A stretch of DNA of 62,668 nt from Nitrospirota bacterium (lineage in GTDB: Bacteria > Nitrospirota > JACRHJ01), in NCBI GenBank assembly GCA_016212105.1, contig JACRHJ010000029.1, positions 1 through 62,668 on the forward strand, given 5' to 3'. Of the stretch, positions 32,450-46,460 are shown piece after piece. Made by a program: the position numbers and the translations under genes. Below the pieces are notes generated by a model, which was not told the DNA's origin, searched no databases, and was given only the letters and a program-made list of their open reading frames with translations. Each line of letters starts with the position of its first letter. Positions within the stretch are counted from its first letter, which is position 1.

Positions 32450-34249
32450 ATGAAAACTACATACATACGAAATTTCAGCATAATCGCGCACATAGACCAC
32501 GGCAAGTCAACGCTCGCGGACAGGCTCCTCGAAACCACCGGCACGGTCACGCAACGCGATATGACCGAGCAGGTCCTGGATGACATGGACCTGGAGCGGG
32601 AGCGCGGCATAACGATCAAGGCGCACGCGGTCCGGGTCATGTACAAGGCGGACGACGGGGAGACGTACATCCTGAACCTGATCGACACGCCGGGCCACGT
32701 CGACTTCACGTACGAGGTCTCGCGGAGCCTTGCCGCCTGCGAGGGCGTGCTCCTCATCGTCGACTCTACGCAGGGGGTCGAGGCGCAGACGCTCGCCAAC
32801 GCGTACCTCGCGATCGACAACAGCCTCGAAATAATACCGATAATCAACAAGATAGACCTCCCGAGCGCGGACCCGGAGCGGGTCAGGGATGAGATCGAGG
32901 ACATAATAGGCTTGGACGCCTCCGAGGCGGTCCTCGTCAGCGCGAAGGAGGGCATCGGCGTCAAGGAGACGCTCGAGGCCATCGTCAAGAAGATACCCCC
33001 GCCGATAGGCGACCCCGACGCCCCGCTCAAGGCGCTGATATTCGACTCCTGGTTCGACAACTACCAGGGCGTCATAATACTCGTCAGGGTCGTGGACGGC
33101 TCGGTCAGGAAGGGCACACGCATAAAACTCTTTTCGAACGAGAAGGTATTCGACGTCCTGGAGGTCGGTTACTCGACGCCCAAGCTGCTAAAGTGCGACG
33201 CGCTCGAATGCGGCGAGGTCGGCTACATCATAGCGGGCATCCGGAAGGTCTCGGACTCCAAGATCGGCGACACGGTGACGAACGCGGACAGGCCCGCGGC
33301 CGAGCCGCTGCCGGGCTACCGCGAGGTAAAGCCGATGGTCTTCTGCGGGCTTTACCCGACGGACACCAAACAGTACGAGGACCTGCGGGACGCGCTCGAA
33401 AAGCTGAGGCTGAACGACTCTTCGTTCTCCTACGAGCCGGAGACCTCTCTCGCGCTCGGCTTCGGCTTCCGTTGCGGATTCCTCGGCCTATTGCACATGG
33501 AGATAAGCCAGGAGAGGCTGGAACGCGAGTTCTCGCTGTCGCTCCTTTCCACCGCGCCGACCGTCGTGTACAAGGTCACGAAGGTGGACGGCGAGGTGAT
33601 CATGGTGGACAACCCGACAAAGCTCCCGGAGCCGACCAAGATCGCGGTAATGGAGGAGCCGTTCATCCTCGCCACGATGATGGTCCCGAACGAGTACATC
33701 GGCGCGATACTCTCGCTCTGCCAGGAGAAGAGGGGCATACAGAAGGACATAAACTACCTCGACCGGGACAGGGCAATCGTGACCTACGAGCTGCCCCTGA
33801 ACGAGGTCGTGATGGACTTCTACGACAAGCTGAAGTCCATGAGCCGGGGCTACGCATCTCTCGACTATGAGATGATAGGCTACCGTGAGTCGAACCTCGT
33901 CAAGCTCGACATACTCCTCAACTCCGAGATTGTAGATGCCCTGTCGCTCATCACGCACAGGGACAAGTCGGCGATACGGGGCAGGGAACTCTCGGCGAAG
34001 CTCAAGGAGCTAATCCCGAGGCAGCAGTACGAGGTCATAATCCAGGCCGCGATAGGCAGCAAGATAATAGCGAGGGAGACGGTCAGGCCGCTCCGTAAGG
34101 ACGTCACGGCGAAGTGCTACGGCGGCGACATCACGCGCAAAAGAAAACTCCTCGAAAAGCAGAAGGAAGGCAAGAAGAAGATGAAGCAGCTGGGGTCGGT
34201 CGAGATACCCCAGGAGGCCTTCCTTGCCGTGCTGAAGGTAAACGATTAG
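32450..34249 (+). CDS. lepA: Elongation factor 4 (LepA), ribosomal back-translocase GTPase
   Basis: 599 residues, exactly the E. coli length. GTPase motifs: [16 protein letters not shown] (G1), [12 protein letters not shown] (G2), IDTPGHVDF (G3), [13 protein letters not shown] (G4), VSAKEGIGV (G5). The LepA-specific C-terminal domain is present ([38 protein letters not shown]). The ATG at 32450 is chosen because upstream residues are atypical and the promoter lies there. It is followed by lepB, as in many bacteria. Confidence 0.96.
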   Translation: MKTTYIRNFSIIAHIDHGKSTLADRLLETTGTVTQRDMTEQVLDDMDLERERGITIKAHAVRVMYKADDGETYILNLIDTPGHVDFTYEVSRSLAACEGVLLIVDSTQGVEAQTLANAYLAIDNSLEIIPIINKIDLPSADPERVRDEIEDIIGLDASEAVLVSAKEGIGVKETLEAIVKKIPPPIGDPDAPLKALIFDSWFDNYQGVIILVRVVDGSVRKGTRIKLFSNEKVFDVLEVGYSTPKLLKCDALECGEVGYIIAGIRKVSDSKIGDTVTNADRPAAEPLPGYREVKPMVFCGLYPTDTKQYEDLRDALEKLRLNDSSFSYEPETSLALGFGFRCGFLGLLHMEISQERLEREFSLSLLSTAPTVVYKVTKVDGEVIMVDNPTKLPEPTKIAVMEEPFILATMMVPNEYIGAILSLCQEKRGIQKDINYLDRDRAIVTYELPLNEVVMDFYDKLKSMSRGYASLDYEMIGYRESNLVKLDILLNSEIVDALSLITHRDKSAIRGRELSAKLKELIPRQQYEVIIQAAIGSKIIARETVRPLRKDVTAKCYGGDITRKRKLLEKQKEGKKKMKQLGSVEIPQEAFLAVLKVND

Positions 34250-34254
34250 GTAAA

Positions 34255-34350
34255 ACAACCCCCACCCAACCCTCCCCCCTTAAAGGGGGAGGGCTTGCAC
34301 CTTTAAACCCCTCGCCCCTTGCGGGAGAGGGGCGGGGGTGAGGGGGATAT
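34255..34350. repeat. C-rich/G-rich dispersed repeats between lepA and lepB
   Basis: CCCACCCAACCCTCCCCCTT/AAGGGGGAGGGCTTG and CCTCGCCCCTTGCGGGAGAGG. The G-rich arm ends just before the lepB ribosome-binding region. Confidence 0.75.
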
Positions 34351-34365
34351 GATTAGGGGGCTGAT

Positions 34366-35016
34366 TTGTCGCAGTTCGACGAGTACGGTGTTGACACTAA
34401 CACCGTCCACCACAAAAAGTCGGTGCTCAGGGAGTACGTCGAGGCTATAGTCGTCGCGGCAATCCTCGCGCTGTTCATCCGGACGTTCCTCGTTCAGGCG
34501 TACAAGATACCGTCCGGCTCGATGGAGGACACGCTCCTTATAGGTGACCACCTGCTGGTGAACAAGTTCGTCTACGGGACGAGGGTGCCGTTCACGGACA
34601 AGAAGTTCTTTCCCGTGAGGAGCCCCAAGCGTGGAGACATACTGGTCTTCAGGTTTCCGGAGGACGAGAGCAAGGACTTCATCAAGAGGATTATCGGCAC
34701 GCCCGGCGACGTCGTCGAGGTTATCAACAAGATGGTGTACGTCAACGGCAAACCGATTGACGAGCCGTACACTGTCTACAAGGACTCCGAGGTCCTGCCA
34801 AGGGAGCTTAACAACCGGGACAACTACGGCCCGGTCAAGGTTCCGCCCGGCCAGTACTTTGCGATGGGCGACAACCGGGACAGGAGCCACGACAGCAGGT
34901 TCTGGGGCTTCCTTACTGAGGGACAGGTTGTCGGCGAGGCTATGGTCATATACTGGTCATGGGACACGGACGACGGCCTGGTGCGCTGGGGCAGGATTGG
35001 CAGGGTCGTCAAGTAG
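34366..35016 (+). CDS. lepB: Signal peptidase I
   Basis: 216 residues. One N-terminal membrane helix (about 24-43) is followed by the catalytic Ser in KIPSGSMEDTLLIGD and the catalytic Lys in FIKRIIGTPGDVVEV; box E is MGDNRDRSHDSRFWG. It removes signal peptides at the outer face of the inner membrane. The TTG start has AGGGGG five bases upstream, provided by flanking repeat-rich sequence. It is the short, single-anchor form usual outside the Gammaproteobacteria. Confidence 0.94.
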   Translation: MSQFDEYGVDTNTVHHKKSVLREYVEAIVVAAILALFIRTFLVQAYKIPSGSMEDTLLIGDHLLVNKFVYGTRVPFTDKKFFPVRSPKRGDILVFRFPEDESKDFIKRIIGTPGDVVEVINKMVYVNGKPIDEPYTVYKDSEVLPRELNNRDNYGPVKVPPGQYFAMGDNRDRSHDSRFWGFLTEGQVVGEAMVIYWSWDTDDGLVRWGRIGRVVK

Positions 35017-35043
35017 ACAAACATGTTATACTGGAGGTACTGG

Positions 35044-35415
35044 ATGGCACTGGATGAAAGGGGCGGTTCAACTTCATCATCCCTAATATACCTGCTTATC
35101 GCCACCATCATAATATATGGGGTAGTCAAGCTTGTGCCGCCTTACATGGACTACTACGCGATGGAGGACGAGATCAGCCAGCAGCTGAGCCTTGCCCAGA
35201 TAAATACGCAGGATGTAATATATAACGACCTCAAGTTGAAGATGGACGAGCTTGATATACCGGTCGAGTCGGATACCATAACCCTGTCCCGAGACCACAA
35301 AGGCACCCTTACTGTGGACATCTACTGGACGACTACCGTTGACTTCGGGTATGGGTTCGTCAGGGACTTCCCGTTCGAGATAAGCGTCTCCTCCGGAGAG
35401 ACTGAAGAGGAATAA
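35044..35415 (+). CDS. Small single-span membrane protein next to lepB (DUF4845-like)
   Basis: 123 residues. One membrane helix (about 14-33) is followed by LVPPYMDYYAMEDEISQQLS and a short beta-rich domain. The LVPxYxDYY pattern and position just after lepB recall the DUF4845 family, also lepB-linked; similarity is limited. The ATG at 35044 has GGAGGT five bases upstream and is preferred to 35023. The function is unknown, perhaps connected with the signal peptidase. Confidence 0.65.
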   Translation: MALDERGGSTSSSLIYLLIATIIIYGVVKLVPPYMDYYAMEDEISQQLSLAQINTQDVIYNDLKLKMDELDIPVESDTITLSRDHKGTLTVDIYWTTTVDFGYGFVRDFPFEISVSSGETEEE

Positions 35416-35437
35416 ATCCGGTGCGCCGTCAAATTCC

Positions 35438-35466
35438 TTGACATTGCCGCGCATCTGTAATATCAT
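35438..35466 (+). promoter_or_regulatory. Predicted promoter of the pyr operon
   Basis: TTGACA (35438-35443), 17-base spacer, TATCAT (35461-35466). The start near 35473 gives a leader of about 190 bases before pyrR. Confidence 0.65.
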
Positions 35467-35473
35467 ATCGCCG

Positions 35474-36228
<755 letters not shown>

Positions 36229-36230
36229 AC

Positions 36231-37154
36231 ATGCCCCTTAAACAGAAGGACCTGCTGGGCATAGAAGGGCTGGACAGGTCAGACATAGAGCATATAATAG
36301 CGACCGCCGACTCCCTCAAGGAGGTCTCCACCAGGGACATCAAGAAGGTCCCGGCCCTCAGGGGCAAGACCATCGTCAACCTGTTCTACGAGCCTTCCAC
36401 GAGGACGCGCACGTCCTTCGAACTTGCCGGGAAGCGTCTCTCGGCCGACGTCATAAACATGTCCGTCTCGACCAGCAGCGTTGTCAAGGGCGAGACGCTC
36501 CTCGACACCGTGATGAACATCGAGGCGATGAACTCGGACATAATCATCATAAGGCATTCCATGTCAGGAGCGCCGTCCCTTATCGCGAAGGAACTGAAAA
36601 GCTCTGTGATAAACGCGGGAGACGGGGCGCACGAGCACCCGACCCAGGCTCTGCTCGACCTGTACACCATAAAGGAGCGGCTCGGCCGGACGGACGGACT
36701 GAAGGTGGCGATAGTCGGCGACATAGCCCACAGCAGGGTGGCGCGGTCGAACATCCTGTGCCTGAACAAAATGGGGGTTGAGGTCCGGGTCTGCGGCCCG
36801 GCGACGCTCATCCCGGCGGGGATCGAGGAAATGGGTGTAGAGGTTTACTACCGTCCCGAGGAGGCGCTCAAGGACGTGGACGCGATAATGATGCTCCGGA
36901 TACAGATGGAGCGGCAGGGGAGCGGGCTCTTCCCGGGTGTCAGGGAGTACTCCCGGCTGTTCGGGCTGAACGAGGCGCGGGTTCGTCTCGCAAAAGAGGG
37001 AGCGATAATCATGCACCCCGGTCCAATTAACCGGGGCGTGGAGATCTCTCCGGCGGTCGCGGACGGGCCGTATTCCGTGATACTCGACCAGGTGACAAAC
37101 GGGGTGGCGGTCAGGATGGCCGTCCTATACCTCTTGAGCGAGGGGAGGGCGTAA
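36231..37154 (+). CDS. pyrB: Aspartate carbamoyltransferase catalytic subunit
   Basis: 307 residues. The carbamoyl-phosphate site is in [20 protein letters not shown]; the second-subunit loop is in [28 protein letters not shown] and [12 protein letters not shown] complete the signature. It catalyses carbamoyl phosphate plus aspartate to carbamoyl aspartate. No regulatory pyrI is present, so control is probably through the PyrR leader. It is tightly packed between pyrR and pyrC, five bases from the latter. Confidence 0.96.
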   Translation: MPLKQKDLLGIEGLDRSDIEHIIATADSLKEVSTRDIKKVPALRGKTIVNLFYEPSTRTRTSFELAGKRLSADVINMSVSTSSVVKGETLLDTVMNIEAMNSDIIIIRHSMSGAPSLIAKELKSSVINAGDGAHEHPTQALLDLYTIKERLGRTDGLKVAIVGDIAHSRVARSNILCLNKMGVEVRVCGPATLIPAGIEEMGVEVYYRPEEALKDVDAIMMLRIQMERQGSGLFPGVREYSRLFGLNEARVRLAKEGAIIMHPGPINRGVEISPAVADGPYSVILDQVTNGVAVRMAVLYLLSEGRA

Positions 37155-37159
37155 CTCAG

Positions 37160-38440
37160 ATGAGCATCCTGTTAAAAGGAGGCCGGGTAATCGACCCGGT
37201 TTCCAATATAGACAAGGTCATGGACATACTTGTCGAGGGCGGCGTTATCGCCGAGGCCGGCGACCTCTCGAAATATTACAAGTCCAAGGATATTGAAATA
37301 TACGACGCGTCCGGCAAGGCCGTCACGCCGGGCCTTATAGACATACACGCGCACCTCAGGGAGCCGGGCTTCGAGTACAAAGAAGACATTGCCTCCGGGA
37401 CGAGGGCGGCGGCGGCGGGCGGCTTCACGACTGTGTTCTGCATGCCGAACACGAACCCCGTGAACGACAACCGGGCGGTGACCGAGTACATCCTGAAGCA
37501 GGCGGCTGAGAGCGGGGCCTGCCGTGTAATCCCCATCGGGGCCATAACCAAGGGCTCATTGGGAGCCCTTCTCACCGAGATGGGCGACATGTCGGAGGCG
37601 GGCTGCCCCGCGTTCTCGGACGACGGCAAGCCGGTCGCCAGCTCCGAGGTGATGCGGCGCGCGCTCGAATACGCCAAGACCTTCGGCCTGACGATAATAT
37701 CGCACTGCGAGGACCCGGCGCTCTCCGCCGGCGGGGTGATGAACGAGGGCGCGGTCTCTACCCGTCTCGGGCTGAAGGGGATACCCTCCGCCGCCGAGGA
37801 CGTGATGGTCGCGCGCGACATCGAGCTGGCGAAGCTCACCGGCGGCCGGCTTCACCTGGCGCACGTCAGCACGGCCGGCTCGGTCGGGCATGTTAGGCGC
37901 GCGAAGGCGGCCGGAGTATCCGTCACGGCCGAGACCTGCCCGCACTATTTCACCTTGACCGACGAAGCCGTTTCGGCATATAATACGAACTTCAAGGTCA
38001 ACCCGCCGCTTCGTACGGCGGCGGACATGGAGGCGGTTATATCGGGGCTTGCCGATGGTACGCTCGACGTCATAGCCACCGACCATGCCCCGCACGCCGC
38101 GTCCGAGAAGGCGGTCGAGTTCGACCTCGCCCCGTTCGGTATATCAGGTTTCGAGACCGCCCTTGCCCTGTCGCTTCGCCTCGTGGAAACGGGCAGGCTT
38201 TCCCTCAAGGAAGTCATCGAGAAGCTTACAGTCAACCCCGCGAAGGCGCTGGGAATGGCGGTGCCGTCGCTTGCGCCGGGTGCGCGCGCGGACGTCACCG
38301 TCATAGACCTGGGACTTGTCAGGACGTTCGACCCCGCGGACATGCTCAGCAAGGGGAAGAACACGGCGTATGCCGGGATGACGCTGACCGGCTGGCCGGT
38401 CGCGGTGATGTGCGGCGGCGCGTGGACATTCAAGGCATGA
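37160..38440 (+). CDS. pyrC: Dihydroorotase (type I)
   Basis: 426 residues. The metal-binding motif is LIDIHAHLREPGFEYKEDIA, with further ligands in ISHCEDPAL, LHLAHVSTAG and the catalytic ATDHAPHAASEK. FCMPNTNPVNDN is the substrate loop. This is the longer class-I form typical of Gram-positive and many other bacteria. It closes carbamoyl aspartate to dihydroorotate. Its stop codon overlaps the start of the metallophosphoesterase gene (ATGA). Confidence 0.95.
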   Translation: MSILLKGGRVIDPVSNIDKVMDILVEGGVIAEAGDLSKYYKSKDIEIYDASGKAVTPGLIDIHAHLREPGFEYKEDIASGTRAAAAGGFTTVFCMPNTNPVNDNRAVTEYILKQAAESGACRVIPIGAITKGSLGALLTEMGDMSEAGCPAFSDDGKPVASSEVMRRALEYAKTFGLTIISHCEDPALSAGGVMNEGAVSTRLGLKGIPSAAEDVMVARDIELAKLTGGRLHLAHVSTAGSVGHVRRAKAAGVSVTAETCPHYFTLTDEAVSAYNTNFKVNPPLRTAADMEAVISGLADGTLDVIATDHAPHAASEKAVEFDLAPFGISGFETALALSLRLVETGRLSLKEVIEKLTVNPAKALGMAVPSLAPGARADVTVIDLGLVRTFDPADMLSKGKNTAYAGMTLTGWPVAVMCGGAWTFKA

Positions 38441-39318
38441 AATTCCTGGGCCCCGTGTTATTTGCGGCCTTGATGCTCGCTGCCATATGCGGCCAGGCAC
38501 TTGCGGCGGAACCGCCGCACCTGAAAAATCAGGATGCATCATCGCTCAAAAGCGTAATAAACCCGTTCACGTTTGTCGTCATTGGCGACAACCGGAGCGG
38601 CGGTAAGATATACGGAAGTCTTGTAAAGGAAATCGCGGGTGAGTCGCCTGCTTTAGTCGTCAATACCGGGGATACCATATTCAGGTCCGGTAGCGGCTCG
38701 CAGTGGGAGGAGTTCGTCGAACTCTCCGCACCGATAACGACGCCGTATTTCATCGTGCCGGGTAACCACGAGGTAAGCGGGAAGCGGTCAGAGTTACTGT
38801 TCAAGTACAGGGTGCGCCAGCCGGGCAACGAGCTTTACTACAGCTTCACCGCAGGCAACGCCCTGTTTGTAGTGCTCGACACAGAGGAGCCGGACAACGA
38901 GGCGAGGATAACCGGCGAGCAGTACAACTGGCTGGAAGGCGTTCTGAATGCCTCGCGTGAAAAATTCAGGTTCGTGTTCATGCACAGGCCGATGTACCCC
39001 GTAAGGGGAGTCGGCCGCCACTACAAGGACAGCATGAACAGGTTCCCGGCGGACCGGGACAGGCTCGAAGCTCTGTTCGAGAAGCACGGCGTGGACGCGG
39101 TCTTCTGCGGCCACGAGCACATGTACCAGAAGCAGAAGGTTGGCGGTATATACCACATAGTCACGGGCGGGGGCGGCGCGCCTCTTTATGAGAAAGAGAG
39201 TGACGGAGGCTTCCACCACTATGTAAAGGTCACGGTCGGAAATGGTTCCGCCGAGGTCAGCGTCATCGGCCTGGGCGGCGATATAAAAGACAGTTTCACG
39301 ATACCAAAGGGACGTTAA
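38437..39318 (+). CDS. Exported calcineurin-like metallophosphoesterase
   Basis: 293 residues. A signal peptide is visible (MKFLGPVLFAALMLAAICGQ, cleavage near LAAEP). Phosphoesterase motifs: FVVIGDNRSGG (first metal Asp; the usual DxH is DxR as in purple-acid-phosphatase-like members), NTGDTIF, PGNHEVSG, FMHRPMY and CGHEHMYQ. It is an extracytoplasmic phosphatase of unknown substrate. It lies inside the pyr operon with ATGA coupling to pyrC and zero spacing to carA, so it is co-expressed with pyrimidine synthesis; nucleotide salvage from outside is one possible reason. Confidence 0.85.
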   Translation: MKFLGPVLFAALMLAAICGQALAAEPPHLKNQDASSLKSVINPFTFVVIGDNRSGGKIYGSLVKEIAGESPALVVNTGDTIFRSGSGSQWEEFVELSAPITTPYFIVPGNHEVSGKRSELLFKYRVRQPGNELYYSFTAGNALFVVLDTEEPDNEARITGEQYNWLEGVLNASREKFRFVFMHRPMYPVRGVGRHYKDSMNRFPADRDRLEALFEKHGVDAVFCGHEHMYQKQKVGGIYHIVTGGGGAPLYEKESDGGFHHYVKVTVGNGSAEVSVIGLGGDIKDSFTIPKGR

Positions 39319-40458
39319 ATGAAAAAGGCAGTATTGGCGCTCGCGGACGGGAAGTACTACGAAGGCTGGTCGTTCGGGGCCGAAGGCTCGGCCGGCGGCG
39401 AGGTAGTGTTCAACACCTCGATGACCGGATACCAGGAGATTCTCACGGACCCCTCGTACAAGGGGCAGATGGTCATCATGACATACCCGCTCATCGGGAA
39501 TTACGGCGTCTCGCCGGAGGACGTCGAGTCCGGGCGTCCGTGGGCGGAGGGCTTCATCGTAAAGGAGTACAGCGAGTACCCGAGCAACTGGCGCAGCCAG
39601 GGGAGCCTCGACTCGTACATGAAGAGCTACGGCATCGTCGGGATACAGGGCTTGGACACCCGCGCCCTGACCAAGTACATACGCGACAACGGGGCGCAGC
39701 AGGGTATCATATCCACGCTGGACATCGAGCCTGCTGAGCTGTGCAAAAAGGCGGCCGCCCTTCCGAGCATGGCAGGCCAGGACCTCGCGAAGGAAGTCAC
39801 CTGCGCCGCGCCGTACAAGTGGGTCGAGACGGAATGGGACCTCGAAAATGGCTACGGCGAGGTGGTTCACCCCAAGCTCAAGGTGGTGGTCTACGACTGC
39901 GGCCTGAAGAGGAACATACCGAGGATACTCGCCGGGCTCGGCTGCGACGTGACCATCGTCCCGGCGACGACGTCGTGGCAGGACGTCATGGCGATGGAGC
40001 CGGACGGTGTCATGCTCGGCAACGGCCCGGGCGACCCGGAACCGCTTACATACGTTATCGAGAACGTCCGGCAGCTTATCGGGAAGGTGCCCATCTTCGG
40101 CATATGTCTCGGCATCCAGCTCCTCGGCCTGGCACTGGGCGGCAAGACGTATAAACTGAAGTTCGGGCACCACGGCGGGAACCAGCCGGTAATGGACCTG
40201 ACCACGCGCAAGGTCGAGATAACCTCGCAGAACCACGGCTTCGCGGTGGACGTGGACTCCATTCCCGGCGACATCGTCGAGCTGACACACATAAACCTGA
40301 ACGACAAGACGGTCGAGGGCTTCCGCCACAAGGAGCTGCCCATCTTCGCCGTGCAGTACCACCCGGAGGCAAGCCCCGGCCCGCACGACTCGCACTACCT
40401 GTTCGACAGGTTTGTTGCGATGATGGAGATTGAGAAGCTGAAGAAGGCAAGCGCGTAA
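39319..40458 (+). CDS. carA: Carbamoyl-phosphate synthase small (glutaminase) chain
   Basis: 379 residues. The N-terminal domain has VVFNTSMTGYQEILTDPSY and IGNYGVSPEDVES; the class-I amidotransferase domain has the nucleophile Cys in GICLGIQLLGLALGG and the His-Glu pair in VQYHPEASPGPHD. It supplies ammonia from glutamine to CarB. The ATG follows the metallophosphoesterase stop codon directly. carB is separated from it by a radical SAM gene and repeats. Confidence 0.96.
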   Translation: MKKAVLALADGKYYEGWSFGAEGSAGGEVVFNTSMTGYQEILTDPSYKGQMVIMTYPLIGNYGVSPEDVESGRPWAEGFIVKEYSEYPSNWRSQGSLDSYMKSYGIVGIQGLDTRALTKYIRDNGAQQGIISTLDIEPAELCKKAAALPSMAGQDLAKEVTCAAPYKWVETEWDLENGYGEVVHPKLKVVVYDCGLKRNIPRILAGLGCDVTIVPATTSWQDVMAMEPDGVMLGNGPGDPEPLTYVIENVRQLIGKVPIFGICLGIQLLGLALGGKTYKLKFGHHGGNQPVMDLTTRKVEITSQNHGFAVDVDSIPGDIVELTHINLNDKTVEGFRHKELPIFAVQYHPEASPGPHDSHYLFDRFVAMMEIEKLKKASA

Positions 40459-40467
40459 GACAGCAGT

Positions 40468-41379
40468 ATGTTGCCATCATATCTGAAATTAGACCGCGCG
40501 GAACTCGAACGTCGCGCCACGAAGGCCCATGAGCGCCTGAAGAAGTGCGACATCTGCCCGAACAACTGCGGTGTCGACAGGCTCGCGGGGCAGGTTGGAT
40601 TATGCCGTGCTGGCGCGGACGTCGAGGTCGCGTCCTGGAACCTGCACAACGGCGAGGAGCCGCCGATTTCCGGCGAGCGCGGCTCCGGGACGATATTTCT
40701 CAGCCACTGCACGATGAAGTGCGCGTACTGCCAGAACTGGCCGATCAGCCAGAAGGGCAACGGGAAGTCTACCGACGCATCCGGTTTGGCCGGGATGATG
40801 CTGGAGTTGAAGTCGCGCGGCGCGCACAACGTGAACTTCGTCACGCCGACACATTACATGCCGCAGATACTCGAAGCCCTGTGTATAGCGGTTGATGGCG
40901 GCTTCGACCTGCCGATAGTCTGGAACACGAGCGGGTACGAGGTGATGCCCGCGCTCAGGCTTCTCGACGGCATAGTGGACATATACCTCCCGGACATGCG
41001 TTACGCATGCGACAGGCAGGCTAAGAAGTACTCCGGAGTCAAGATGTACTCGGCGTACAACCGGGCGGGTGTCAAGGAGATGTTCCGGCAGGTGGGCGAC
41101 CTCGTCATCGATGCGGACGGCATCGCGGTTCGCGGTCTGATAGTCAGGCACCTTGTCCTGCCCGGCGGCATATCCGGCACCGAGGAGATAATGAAGTTCC
41201 TGGCGGAAGAGGTCTCGCTGGGCGTCCACATCAGCCTGATGGACCAGTACTTCCCGGCTTACAGGGCCGAGACGATGCCGGAGTTGGCCCGCAAGATTAC
41301 GCCGGAGGAGTACCAGACGGCGATGGACATAATGGAGAGATACGGCCTGCACGAGGGGTGGGTGCAGGAGCACGTTTAA
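40468..41379 (+). CDS. Radical SAM protein, PflA-related
   Basis: 303 residues. The radical SAM cluster is CTMKCAYC (residues about 88-95) in FLSHCTMKCAYCQNWPISQ. An N-terminal CDICPNNCGVDRL...GLCRAG segment carries more Cys, as in the PflA-like COG1313 family; HLVLPGGISGTEEIMKFL and ISLMDQYFPAYRA are typical of that group. Members are annotated as putative activating enzymes, but their substrates are unknown. It lies ten bases after carA and may only be carried in the operon. No Shine-Dalgarno is evident. Confidence 0.82.
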   Translation: MLPSYLKLDRAELERRATKAHERLKKCDICPNNCGVDRLAGQVGLCRAGADVEVASWNLHNGEEPPISGERGSGTIFLSHCTMKCAYCQNWPISQKGNGKSTDASGLAGMMLELKSRGAHNVNFVTPTHYMPQILEALCIAVDGGFDLPIVWNTSGYEVMPALRLLDGIVDIYLPDMRYACDRQAKKYSGVKMYSAYNRAGVKEMFRQVGDLVIDADGIAVRGLIVRHLVLPGGISGTEEIMKFLAEEVSLGVHISLMDQYFPAYRAETMPELARKITPEEYQTAMDIMERYGLHEGWVQEHV

Positions 41380-41454
41380 GAGCAGGGGTTAGGGACGAGG
41401 GGCTAGGGGCTAGCAGGCAAAGGCCATGAAACTCCCGAGGGCGTGATGGATTTT

Positions 41455-41608
41455 GTGTAGGGGCGGGTCCCCGTGCCCGCCCTCTTGTACGTCATTCCCG
41501 CGAAGGCGGGAATCCAGGAAGTTGATAATTCCTGGACCCCGTGTCAAGCACGGGGCGACAGGTTGATAAAGGGCCGACACGACGGTCGGCCCCTAAAATA
41601 AGGTAGCA
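41455..41608. repeat. Composite dispersed repeats between the radical SAM gene and carB
   Basis: GTAGGGGCGGGTCCCCGTGC element, GTCATTCCCGCGAAGGCGGG element (41490-41520), CTGGACCCCGTGTCAAGCAC module (about 41531-41562), and a GGGCCGACACGACGGTCGGC element (from 41571). Confidence 0.8.
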
Positions 41609-41631
41609 GTCATAAATAACCTGAGGTTTTA

Positions 41632-44841
<3,210 letters not shown>

Positions 44842-44883
44842 TAGTCAGGGGGTAGGTACTGGCAGGTGCCAGAATCACGATAG

Positions 44884-45006
44884 TCTCTTTGTAGGGGCCG
44901 TACCAAGCGGAGCGCGTGTCGGCCCTTTTTTCCATGTCGCCCCGTGCTTGACACGGGGGCCAGGAATTATGAACTTCCTGGATTCCCGCCTTCGCGGGAA
45001 TGACGG
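44884..45006. repeat. Composite dispersed repeats between carB and greA
   Basis: GTAGGGGCCGTACCAAGCGG...GTGTCGGCCC element, CGCCCCGTGCTTGACACGGG module, and CCTGGATTCCCGCCTTCGCGGG element. Confidence 0.8.
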
Positions 45007-45046
45007 ATAGCGATTTGCAAATAACGTAAAGGAGCAGGAAATTCAG

Positions 45047-45526
45047 ATGGCCGAAAAGATGCCGATGACGAAGAAGGGCTACATAAAGCTCCAGGATGAA
45101 CTCGACCGCCTGAGGAAGGAGGCAAGGCCCGCCAACATCAGGGCTATCGCGGAGGCGAGGGGACATGGCGACCTCTCCGAAAACGCTGAATACCACGCGG
45201 CGAAGGAAGAGCAGGGCCACATAGAGGGCCGAATCCAGGAGATACAGGGGAAGCTCGCCCTTGCGAACGTCATAGATACCAGCAAGCTGTCCAACGAGAA
45301 GGTGGTGTTCGGCGCGACGGTGACGCTGCTCGACATGGACTCCGAGGAGGAGAAGCGGTACACCCTCGTCGGCACCGACGAGGCCGACCTCAAGGACGGC
45401 AAGATCTCGACCATATCGCCGGTTGGCAAGGCGCTCCTCGGACACAAGGTCGGGGATACCGTCACCGTCCGCGTCCCCGCCGGCACGGTCGATTACGAAA
45501 TCCAGGACATCTGTTTCGAGGACTGA
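45047..45526 (+). CDS. greA: Transcription elongation factor GreA
   Basis: 159 residues (E. coli: 158). The N-terminal coiled coil has MTKKGYIKLQDELDRLRKEA; the tip has the catalytic acidic pair in GDLSENAEYHAAKEEQ; the C-terminal FKBP-like domain has ISPVGKALLGHKVGDTVTV. It stimulates RNA cleavage by backtracked RNA polymerase. An AGGAGCAGG stretch precedes the ATG. Its stop overlaps the pyrK start by one base (TGATG). Confidence 0.95.
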   Translation: MAEKMPMTKKGYIKLQDELDRLRKEARPANIRAIAEARGHGDLSENAEYHAAKEEQGHIEGRIQEIQGKLALANVIDTSKLSNEKVVFGATVTLLDMDSEEEKRYTLVGTDEADLKDGKISTISPVGKALLGHKVGDTVTVRVPAGTVDYEIQDICFED

Positions 45527-46323
45527 TGCAGGCGACCGTCACAAGCAACGAAAACATATTCGGGAGCTACTTCCACCTGGAGGTTGCAGCGAAGGGCATC
45601 GGCAGGAAGGCTGGGCCGGGCACGTTCTACATGCTCAAGGTCGCTTCCGGCACCGACCCGCTGCTCCGCCGCCCCATCAGCCTGCACAGGGTCGTCTCCG
45701 ACGACGCGGTGCGGTTCCTGTATAAAAGTGTCGGGCGCGGCACGAACATCCTCGGCCGGCTCGTGCCGGGCGACTCGCTCGACATCATCGGCCCGCTCGG
45801 GAACGGGTTCAAGGTGGGAAAGTCCGTGAAGCTTGCGATGCTCGTCGCTGGCGGCATCGGCGTCGCGCCTCTGCTCGGCCTGGCCGAGCACATAATGAAG
45901 ACGCGCACCGACGTTACAGTCGTCGCCTTCATCGGTGGCCGGAGCGAGGAGGACCTGCTCGCGATACAGGAGTTCCGCGAGCTTGGCGTGCGCATGTACC
46001 TCTGCACCGAGGACGGCAGCCTCGCCCGCTGCGGCATCGTCACGGACACAATCGAGGAATATATCAAGCGGTATGCGCCGTCCGGCACGAAGGGCTGGGA
46101 GATGTTCTCGTGCGGCCCCAAGGGGATGCTTCGCGGTGTGGACGCCATTGCGTCCATGCACAAGATAAAGCACCACGCCTCTTTAGAGGCCAACATGGCC
46201 TGCGGCGTCGGGGCGTGCATGGGCTGCGTCGTCAGCATACTCGACAGGAAGGCCGGCGTCCCGGTATACAAGAAGGTCTGCGACGACGGGCCTGTGTTCG
46301 ATGCGGAGGATGTGGTTTGGTAG
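45526..46323 (+). CDS. pyrK: Dihydroorotate dehydrogenase electron-transfer subunit (PyrK)
   Basis: 265 residues of the ferredoxin-NADP reductase type. The FAD site is LLRRPISLHR, the NAD site is MLVAGGIGVAPLLGLAEH, and the C-terminal [2Fe-2S] motif is CGVGACMGCVV with the fourth Cys in KVCDDGPVF. It passes electrons from dihydroorotate via PyrD to NAD. Its presence marks the class-1B enzyme and fits the PyrD downstream. It is coupled to greA by a one-base overlap. Confidence 0.93.
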   Translation: MQATVTSNENIFGSYFHLEVAAKGIGRKAGPGTFYMLKVASGTDPLLRRPISLHRVVSDDAVRFLYKSVGRGTNILGRLVPGDSLDIIGPLGNGFKVGKSVKLAMLVAGGIGVAPLLGLAEHIMKTRTDVTVVAFIGGRSEEDLLAIQEFRELGVRMYLCTEDGSLARCGIVTDTIEEYIKRYAPSGTKGWEMFSCGPKGMLRGVDAIASMHKIKHHASLEANMACGVGACMGCVVSILDRKAGVPVYKKVCDDGPVFDAEDVVW

Positions 46324-46369
46324 GAATGTCGTGAGGCGTGTTCGTGTTTCGTGTTCGTGTAGAAACGGT

Positions 46370-46445
46370 GTCATTCTGAGCGAAGCGAAGAATCCGCCTG
46401 TATCCAATAATAAAGCAGGGCCGACACACGGGTCGGCCCCTACAT
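46370..46445. repeat. Dispersed repeats between pyrK and pyrD
   Basis: GTCATTCTGAGCGAAGCGAAG unit (46370-46398) followed by an AGGGCCGACACACGGGTCGG element ending CCCCTACA. Confidence 0.8.
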
Positions 46446-46460
46446 AAAAGCAAAATCGAT